In this document: positions 55,671 through 64,000 of the stretch, piece after piece | Position numbering within the stretch: position 1 is the first letter of the stretch | Layout of the letters: every line of letters starts with the position of its first letter | Assembly: GCA_028554795.2 (NCBI GenBank) | Contig: CM068828.1 | Coordinates: 16,996,630-17,060,629, forward strand | Origin: Sinohyriopsis cumingii | Taxonomy: Eukaryota; Mollusca; Bivalvia; Unionida; Unionidae | Length of the DNA: 64,000 nucleotides | Direction: 5' to 3' | Translations under genes and position numbers: made by a program | The notes under the pieces: generated by a model | The model's database searches: none | The model's input: the letters and a program-made list of their open reading frames with translations, nothing else | Told to the model about the DNA's origin: nothing

Positions 55671-58600
55671 ATATGATTTTGAAAATGTGTCGTAATAAAC
55701 ATGTTGAGTAAAGTCTGATTGATTAACGCCAGCGTCCTTCACTATAGATTATATTGCATAAGTGTATGGCCTATGGATATTCAAAAACGATGCTGACGCC
55801 CGTTAATGGCTGGGTGAGTGCGAATTGACTTAGATTAATGGGAATCCATGTGAAGTACAACCGAAACGTACTCGTTTATCCAATCAATAACTGGTGCTCA
55901 ATCCAAATATAAGCGGTACAAAATCAATCTGACAAACGATATTTCCCCATTTGTTTATATGATGGAATCGATAATGCAGTTCAGTCACGAACGGACATTC
56001 ATCATTTCTCGTTTCATACGGTACGTTCATACCGCAGAGAAATATCCTTTTCAGTGTGTCTTTAATGTTTTTATTTGATACCGTCAACACATATATCCTA
56101 CCTCAGCATAATAACGCGCACCATGCATGTCTTAAAATTTATTATTAAATATTTGCTGGAAATAGCGCAAGATTTCCAACAAATCAAACAATAAATTCAA
56201 TTTATTGCGAGATTGTCACTCACCTGATGTTAATATTAGATCCTCTTTACTTGTTTTCAGGCATCGTTTTGCCAGGGCATTTTGCAATAAAGCCACTGCA
56301 TGAAAACATATATTAGTGCAAAGTATATAGGGATAATCCATAAATAAAATAATAAATGCCTTAAAATGTAATATATTATTATCAGTCAATATTTTGACTG
56401 CAGTGAGATTGCCAGTCACCGTCTATATTATGTAATGATACAATACATTGAAAGAAGGAAAAATAAAATGTAGACACTATTTCAAATCATGCTTGTGTGG
56501 GTGTCATGCACTGTATAAATACCTACCCAGCCAATACATCGGACGGTACACAATGTCACAATATGCATGTCTATATTTATCACCTGTGACAAACAGCGGA
56601 AATGGATTTAACAATCTTTATGGCCAGTCTTTTAGGCATAGGAAGACAGAAAGAATGAGAGAAGGAAAGAAAAACGGAAAGAATATGTCAACATGTGTAC
56701 GTTATTTTAATCTTAATCAACATTCATAGACAACACTTAACTATATTATTTGTTATTTACAGATGGACCTTACAATCTACAATCATGGACAAAGTTAAAC
56801 ACAGTTAACACACACAATATCGATATTCATAACACCTGCAATCATTTACAAAAAGAATTATGTATACAATATAGATGAAATTTTACACATGAAACTAATG
56901 CACATATAATTAACATTACATAGGAAGATATATTATGAATTATACAAAGTATACATAACGTAATAGAGTACTTAATTGCACGTCAAAAGTGTATCTGCAA
57001 TCGGACTACCTTTTCCTTTCCTGTCCTAATATGAATGTTGCATTCTTGCACAATGAAAGACCACTTCAACAATGTCTGTTTTTCGTTATTCATTTTGGTA
57101 ATAAAAGTACGGGGTTAAGATCATTTAATACAATAATCGGAGAATGGTTGAAATAGTATTCACTTCAAAGTGATGGGAATCCGATATCAAAGAAAAAATC
57201 ATTCTCGACTGTGGAATAATGTATCTAGTGCTTGTCTCATTCTTTAAATCAAATAGCACACTGGAGGATCTGCACCAATTTGGCCTTCTTAAATCAAGGC
57301 TCTACTAAACCGTAAATCACTTGCATCAACAGACATCTTAAATGATTGAAATCTGGAGCTGACAAAACTGGTGCACTTCAGTGTATGTCCTTTCGCTTTT
57401 CAACAGCCTCTTGAAATTTGCTAGACTAATGTAACTAGGTTTCCGTAGTGAACATACTTGTCAGGTGTTCAGCAAGTTTGGAAATTGTCAGGTGTTCAGC
57501 AAGTTTGGAAATTGTCAGGTATTCAGCAAGTTTGGAAATATTTGAGCAAACTTAGTCAAGACATACCTAAACATCGCATCTGTCGCTGTTTACAAATATT
57601 TGCTTGGCATTCAGAAACAACATTGCCCTTAACTTCTACAGCATTAACTCAACCACATTCTACAATATATCTTAAACTATAACGCAAGCACAGTCAAGCT
57701 GACTTTTACATAACTTTGTTGACAAATGCGCATCACTGAGTCGATCAAAGTATTTCTGAAAGGTTTAAGTGTCATCATTCCACGTGTTATTATAGATGAT
57801 AATGCATGCATCAGAGTTACATAGATCAGGTGTCAGCATGTTCATTAAATGTTGGCATGATAAATAAGAACCTTTCATACCAAAGGCTTCACTTTTTCTT
57901 CATAAAGTCCATTCGGATTTGCAAATGCAGAAATGTCCTTGAATGCAATTTGCCAATATCCTTTCAAAAGGTCAAACCTATTGGCATATTTTTCATTTCC
58001 AATATTGTTATTTTTTCATCGATTCTTGGAATTGGAAGTGAATCTGTTTGGGTGGCACTCTTGACGTTTATTTCGTCAGTACATATACCAAAATTAGTTC
58101 CTAATTTCTGAATACGAATACATAGAGAACTTCATTTACCTTTACTTGTTCAATAAAATCCTTCTCCGGCAAATGTTGAATTTCTTTCTTCAAACGTTCC
58201 TGCTTGAGTGGATTCATCATGTACATATGCTACTTCAAGTGCTTAGAGTCTAGTATTGAACGTCGTGGATAATTTAATTTGTTTATGATAGAAACAGGGT
58301 TTCATATACAAATATTAGCTGTTTAAGTTTACATTTTTTGGTGGCTCTAGTTGAGAAGGTTTCTGGTCCAGATTGTTCAATATTTTGGAATTCCGATCAT
58401 TGGTTAAACCAACGTTACTATAATAAGATTGCATTCCATGCTCGCCATGTGGAGCAGGTACAACTAACCTGACTGATTAACAAGACTGTCTCTATCAGCA
58501 TAAAACTTTAACACACTTATATGTCAAAGTTGTTTCTGTTTCCTACTCTCAAGAGTGATAATAATATAATTTACGTCACTTACTTTCATTCCAATACACT

Positions 58601-59574
58601 TAGCATCAAGAGGATTTTAAGAAATGGACAAGAGAGACATGACTCTGGCAACAGGCTGAAAATTCCTTTGCATATTTCATTCACAAATTGACACAATGGA
58701 AATGAACAGTTATAAAGCTGCACTCTACTTCCTGAATAAAACACTTTTCCTTAAAGACGACTCCTCAGACCAAGGCAAAAAATATCTGATAACAAAATGA
58801 CTTTGAGAAACTGCCGTGTCCCTTAATATTTTAATAGAAAGAGAATCACCGAAAAGTGACATTGAACTTTTCAACATGACTTGTTAATAATTATCCATTA
58901 TAGAATCAGACTGTGATTTGCTTGACCCAATCAATGTGTTGCTTTAAATACCGAACCTTATAATGAACCTCTTTGAAATAAGAGCGTTTGGAATATCTCT
59001 GTCTTTATTCTGTTGCATCTTTTGAATCTGAATGAATCAGAAATATCATGCCCTTTCTTTATAAAGTAACGGATAGGAAGAAGAAATAAGAATTTTTGTT
59101 CAGTCGTTGCCAATTTTTGATTTATATACCTTGTGCAAGATTGATATTTGAAACGAATTGTTTGAGCCTCCGGTGAGTTTTTCCCAAATATGTGCTTAGA
59201 GGACGACTTCCTGACAAATAAAACATTGTGAGTCAATGAATAGTCATAAGTTGTTCGAGCACCATTTTCCAAAGTTTCTACCTTTTACTCATCAGGACAG
59301 TTCCTGACGTAACTTTGGCTGGAATTCATGAGCTCTTCAATTAATGTGAGCTCTCTGAGGTTATTGCAATTTTCATTTGAATAACTTTATATTCCTATAT
59401 TCCTATGTCGCAAAAAGCCTTTTCTGAAAATAATGTCATCTGAATGCAAATTTATATCACTTACGTTTAGCTACAGTTTAGCATCCAGCATGTCAGAAAT
59501 CCGGTAGAGCATATAATTGCAAAAGGGAACACTAATGTCCTGACCTGTAATTTAAGTAAACATATTTATAAATA
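55671..59574. other. intron-like noncoding DNA
   Basis: No gene supported. 55780-55960 is paralogous to 44815-45010. A 27-bp unit (gtcaggtgttcagcaagttt-ggaaatt) is repeated three times at 57459-57539. Confidence 0.5.
57459..57539. repeat. 27-bp tandem repeat, 3 copies
   Basis: Three nearly identical units, gtcaggt(g/a)ttcagcaagt followed by ttggaaat. Confidence 0.9.
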
Positions 59575-59577
59575 TTA

Positions 59578-61978
59578 CACTGGTCAACAGTGAAATCATT
59601 ACTGACTTGAAAAGGCCCTAATCTGTAGTATTTTGGTGTGCCGAACACGAATATAACCGTGAAAAATTTGTATTGGCTCTCGTTTTGAAGATATTCATAT
59701 ACCTCATTTTCTATGTTTCACTGTGTAAATTTCTCCAGTAGGACTGCGGCAACATCCGGAATAATGATGTAACATTGCATAATACCATCATGCTCACATC
59801 ATCCACAGTTGATTGCATCATTTTCTGATGCAATGCAATACTAATGCCATGCGGCTGCTGAAGTAAGTTGACGTCAGCAGTGTACTATACATGTGTAGGC
59901 CTATTATACTAATGCCAGGCGGCTGCTGAAGCTGACGTAAGCAGTGTACTATATAAAGCCCAATCAGATAGGTTCAGCATTTAAAATATTTTAGACGTTG
60001 TGCGAGACAGTTCAAGCTACTGTTACATAAAACTTATTATTTTATCCATTTACGTACAATAAAGAACAGTAATGCCTCGAAAGTGTGTTAATACCGCGGA
60101 CAATTTTTGCTATATTTGTGGGGAAGTGACATTTGCCAACCAGAAGAAAAGTATCAATTCTCAAGTGAAGAAGGCATATCATCTTTACTTCGGATGCAAG
60201 GTTGGTGACCAAGACAAGCCTTGGGCTCCGCATATATGCTGTGCTACATGTACAACACAGCTTTCACAGTGGTTGAATTGCAAAAGGTCATCAATGCCGT
60301 TTGCAGTCCCAATGGTGTGCAGAGAGCCAAGCAACCACCTAAATGACTGTTACTTCTGCTTGGTTCCTCCTCTTTCCGGCGGAATAACGAAGCGAAAGAA
60401 GTCGAGAATAGTCTACCCAAACATTCCGTCTGCATTGAGACCAGTTCCACATGGTGAGGGACTTCATATTCCAGAACCTCCAGCAGAATATTCTCTTGAT
60501 TCATCTAACGAAGACAAAGGTGAGTCGACCTGTTCTTCTCCTGGTCCATCAGCATGCAGTGATCCAGATTTTCACTGTGGTGCATCATCAACCCCACACA
60601 GAATAACACAGGAAGAACTAAATGACCTGATTCGTGATTTGGACTTATCAAAGAACAAGGCAGAATTGCTATGATCAAGACTCCAACAATGGAATCTTCT
60701 AGAAGAAGATGTCACAATTACTGCATATCGAAAGCGCCACCAGCAATTGGAGCCTTTCTTCAGAAAGGAAAGTAATCTGATATTCTGTTCCGATATTGAG
60801 GGCCTCATGAATGCTTTAAAAATCACTCATGACCCACAAGAATGGAGACTATTTGTGGACTCTTCGAAACTGAGTCTCAAGGCTGTGCTTTTGCACAATG
60901 GAAACATTCTTCCATCTATTCCAGTAGCGTATGCTGTCCACATGAAAGAGACATACGATAACTTAAGGCAGCTACTGAATTCCATTGAGTATAACAAGTA
61001 CAGCTGGCACCTCTGTGGTGATTTGAAGAAAGTTGCCCTTTTAATGGGACTGCAGCAAGGATATACAAAATACATGTGTTTCTTATGCGAGTGGGATAGC
61101 CGAGCAAGGGAAATGCACTACATGAGGAAGGAATGGACTCACAGGCAGAATGTAGCCATTGGAGAGAAGAATATCCAACACCCAGCTCTGGTTGAGGCTC
61201 AGAAAATCTTGCTACCACCCCTTCACATCAAACTAGGTTTGATGAAGAACTTCGTGAAAGCCATTGACCGGACTTTGCCAGCATTCCGATACCTGCATGA
61301 AAAATTCCCTCGACTCAGCGAAGCAAAGATTAAAGAGGGAGATTTTGTGGGTCCTCAGATTCGAGAGCTTTTCAAAGATGACCGGTTCAACAACTTGCTG
61401 GAAGGTGACGCGAAACAAGCATGGAATGCTTTTCGCCTAGTTTCTACAAACTTCCTCGGAAATGTTAGGGCAGAAAACTATAAGGAACTAGTAGAAGACA
61501 TGTTGATGAAGTATAAGAAACTTGGCTGCAATATGTCTCTAAAGATTCACTTCCTTCATTCCCATTTGGATTTCTTTCCTAGCAACTGTGGTATTGTTAG
61601 TGATGAACACGGCGAACGTTTTCATCAAGATATCGCAAAAATGGAACAAAGATACCATGGAAAATGGTCCACTACAATGCTGGCTGACTACTGCTGGACA
61701 CTCCTCAGAGATGCTCCCGAACAGCTGTACAAGAGACAGGCGAAGAAATCTAAGATGTAGTCAATGACTTGATTTTTTTATAGGTAGGCTATTACAGTTG
61801 ACCTTTTACTATTGGAATGCATTTCGTTATGTAAACATTAATTTCTTGCAGATTACAAAAAAACTAGAGCCAATTTTGCAATTTGACTGTCATATTCGTG
61901 TTCAGCACATAAAAATTGATAAGAATTGACTAATTTTATTTCAGTAACATGACTTTTGTAAAAATTTGTTGTCCAGTG
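59578..61978 (+). mobile_element. CACTGG-ended DNA transposon, copy 3 (2401 bp, complete)
   Basis: Same ends as copy 2, flanked by TTA at 59575-59577 and 61979-61981. About 99% identical to copy 2 by eye. It lies in the proposed first intron of the LRR gene, so it lengthened that intron recently. Confidence 0.88.
60072..61760 (+). pseudogene. transposase-like protein, nonsense at codon 201
   Basis: The frame is the same as in copy 2 but has TGA at 60672-60674 where copy 2 reads GGA. After it the frame stays open to TAG at 61758-61760. Copy 2's late stop is absent here. A few missense differences exist (for example VW/VC, VV/KV). The two complete copies are thus each inactivated by a different single mutation. 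Confidence 0.8.
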
Positions 61979-62340
61979 TTATCTTTAAAGTTTAGTCTAC
62001 ACTTAGTGTCAAATGTATCTATATACTATTTTGTTTACAAATGCCCTTACAATATACAGTCGTGGACAAAACATTAACGCACAATAAAGAGATACATTAC
62101 AATGTAGTGGTTTACAAATTTCCTGCGTGGAATGGATGGTTTAAAGTTACTCGACAGTCTACTTGCATGATAATAGAATGAATTCTTTAGAATGAGATAA
62201 AGGCTATACATTTCACAGACAATTGCTCGTCATGTAGCTGAGCAATACTATTTTTAGAAATGAGTCTAATGAATATTGAATAGGTTGCACTGAATCGATA
62301 ATTGCCTATGGATTCAAAGACTTTTCTTTCCTTCTTTCAG
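61979..62340. other. 3' end of LRR intron with splice acceptor
   Basis: AT-rich sequence ending in the polypyrimidine tract and acceptor tttccttctttcag at 62327-62340, directly before the LRR start codon. A similar layout precedes the LRR pseudogene at 45577. Confidence 0.5.
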
Positions 62341-63717
62341 ATGGATATTTTTACTGGACTCATCCTTTGTCATTGTTTGATGCTGGCTATAGCGGCCAAT
62401 ATCTGTCCCAATACAGGTGAATGCTCATGCACGTTCGATTTACTCGATTGCTCTGGACGATATCTGACAGACATACCACACTTTTATCATTCAGACCGTG
62501 TCTTTCAAATACTTCGTCTTGATTCGAATAATATTTCTATAATCAATAATAGCCTCTTTAATGGCATTAAGGTATCCGATATTCTACTGAGTATCAATAG
62601 CATCAGCAAAGTTGAAGATGGAGCCTTTATCGGAGTTGAAAGTAATATAACCGAGCTCGATCTGAGTCACAATAAACTGCTTACCATTCCTACAGCTATA
62701 GGGACACTGAGTAGGATACTCAGACTTAACATAGCTTTCAATCCCATCAACGATAACTCTTTTGACAGTGGAGAAGATGTTCTACGGAAAGTTGGTAAGA
62801 CTCTGATTGAATTTAGTTTCGGAGATGACGCTCTAAATGAATGGCCGCATACGCTTCGCCATCTTGTAATATTGAAGACTCTAAACGTTTTGGCTGGATC
62901 TTTTAAGACTCTTCCCCCTGCAGCTTTCCATGGCTTTGAAGGAACCTTGTTGAACCTTCGCATCGAAAACACGAAGCTCATTGCTATCCCTGTCGCTTTG
63001 TCCAGACTCATCTACCTTGAGAGACTTAACTTTGATCACAACCATTACATAGGAGACGCTGGAATTCTGGTTCCCGCTTTTTCTTCGACAATCTTGAGAC
63101 ACTTAAAAGATCTCACACTAAAGGACAATTATCTTACCGTGTTTCCCAATATCCTGAAATATCTGGAAGGAGTGCGCAAACTCAGTCTGGAGGGTAACAG
63201 ACTCGATGTCATCGACGACAATTCTATTGCAGTCATTGCGTCCAGCAAAGTGGAAGACCTCAGCTTGAAAAGCTGCAGCCTAAATCGAGTGCCAGGTGCC
63301 ATTTCCCGTATGATGAATCTTACTATACTGGACCTCTCAAATAACACAATCCGTACATTTGAGAGGAACGATTTTACGAACATGAGCCGAATTACGAATC
63401 TGACTGTATCGGGAAATCCACTTATATATATTTCTCCCGATGCCTTCAGCGAGCTACACAGTTTGATTTATCTCAATCTGCAAGACACCTACCTGATGGA
63501 AATACCAACAGCAATACAAAACAGTAAAGCACTTATGGATATTATCCTTCCATCACATCTTCAAATCAGCTGCACATGTGATCTCGCGTGGCTGAGGAGC
63601 TACATGAACCATCACAATCCGAAACTGCATATCCAGGGCATGTGTGAGACCATCAATTCTAGCATTGAAGACTACCTGAAAAATTTCATCCCTCTTTGTC
63701 CAAATTATAGACCGTAA
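62341..63717 (+). CDS. secreted leucine-rich-repeat protein, 458 aa
   Basis: I start at ATG 62341, directly after the acceptor, rather than 62302. The N-terminus MDIFTGLILCHCLMLAIAA is a signal peptide. The LRR N-terminal cap has CPNTGECSCTFDLLDC. About a dozen LRRs follow, several with the LxxLxLxxN pattern (for example ITELDLSHNKL, LTILDLSNNTI, KLSLEGNRL). The C-terminal cap is CTCDLAWLRSYM with later cysteines (GMC, LCP). It ends without a transmembrane segment or anchor signal, so it is probably secreted. Ligand and role are unknown; such proteins in molluscs often belong to large immune or adhesion families (inference). The coding part is a single exon. A pseudogene duplicate lies at 45577. 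Confidence 0.85.
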   Translation: MDIFTGLILCHCLMLAIAANICPNTGECSCTFDLLDCSGRYLTDIPHFYHSDRVFQILRLDSNNISIINNSLFNGIKVSDILLSINSISKVEDGAFIGVESNITELDLSHNKLLTIPTAIGTLSRILRLNIAFNPINDNSFDSGEDVLRKVGKTLIEFSFGDDALNEWPHTLRHLVILKTLNVLAGSFKTLPPAAFHGFEGTLLNLRIENTKLIAIPVALSRLIYLERLNFDHNHYIGDAGILVPAFSSTILRHLKDLTLKDNYLTVFPNILKYLEGVRKLSLEGNRLDVIDDNSIAVIASSKVEDLSLKSCSLNRVPGAISRMMNLTILDLSNNTIRTFERNDFTNMSRITNLTVSGNPLIYISPDAFSELHSLIYLNLQDTYLMEIPTAIQNSKALMDIILPSHLQISCTCDLAWLRSYMNHHNPKLHIQGMCETINSSIEDYLKNFIPLCPNYRP

Positions 63718-64000
63718 AATACTAAGACGTTTGATCTTGATTGTGCTATAGATGACATAAACCTTTATTGATTTTCGCTGCATTTCCGCATTAAATGGAA
63801 ACACAGGATCTTTATTCCGTTGTCTTCGAGTATGAGATCTCTAAACCTCTTTCTAAGAACTCGCCAATCATTATATAACTAATGCTTAGTCGAAACCTTC
63901 AACAGTTCCATTTAATTATCTTTGATATTTAAATAGTTTTGGATGATGTACTTTTGTTATCTTCTTTGCTAGGCGAGTACGCGTAACATAATAATATTTA
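63718..64000. other. 3' flank of the LRR gene
   Basis: No further gene. A possible weak polyadenylation signal (attaaa) lies at 63791-63796. Confidence 0.4.

Noticed and set aside
62302..62340. Upstream ATG (62302) as start of the LRR protein
   Set aside because: It lies in the polypyrimidine/acceptor region; starting at 62341 gives a proper signal peptide and matches the pseudogene's exon start.

Overview
The window looks like lophotrochozoan (probably molluscan) nuclear DNA. It is AT-rich and gene-poor, full of TA/GA/TATG microsatellites, minisatellites, tRNA-derived SINEs and DNA transposons. The only clearly host-like gene is a secreted leucine-rich-repeat (LRR) protein with an intron in its 5' UTR. 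The species is inferred from repeat style only; no species marker was seen.

The main feature is an integrated virus-like element of 16,373 bp (6058-22430) of the Polinton/Maverick/adintovirus type. It has 236-bp terminal inverted repeats about 98% identical to each other, AG...CT termini and a 5-6 bp target duplication (AGGAT/AGGATA). Its genes are: a packaging ATPase; a zinc ribbon followed by a parvovirus-type phospholipase A2; a retrovirus-like integrase; a 1000-aa replicase joining a PolB-like palm, an SF1 helicase and an HNH nuclease; a conserved 161-aa protein; a small cysteine-rich protein; an HNH homing endonuclease; and two small ORFs, one with acidic repeats. A right-hand block, all on the minus strand, holds virion genes: a spike-like protein, a hydrophobic helical protein, a trimeric-fibre-like protein, a pX-like/adenain protease, a double-jelly-roll-type major capsid protein, a pVI-like protein and a coiled-coil protein. 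The replicase, the protease and several small proteins are open. The ATPase, integrase, capsid, fibre, spike and zinc proteins carry frameshifts or stops, so the copy is a recent but dead fossil.

This element sits inside the replicase gene of an older, much more decayed relative. Remnants of that relative flank it on both sides: hydrophobic protein, fibre, ATPase and replicase middle part at 3314-6057; replicase N-terminal part and 161-aa homologue at 22431-23670. The window therefore records two rounds of invasion by related viruses.

Elsewhere: three copies of a 2.4-kb DNA transposon with CACTGG termini and TTA target duplications (1-756, 50798-53197, 59578-61978), the two complete ones each killed by a different nonsense mutation; a decayed Ty3/gypsy element with integrase upstream of reverse transcriptase (about 29760-31900); a 1.6-kb 45-bp minisatellite (33462-35065); four copies of an unclassified noncoding repeat (2035, 25095, 27385, 28040); SINEs at 23941 and 43095-43645; and a tandem duplication of the LRR locus. 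The duplication has a pseudogene copy (promoter about 41000, coding remnant 45577-46140) and an intact copy (promoter about 53700, coding 62341-63717). The remaining long stretches show no gene I can support.
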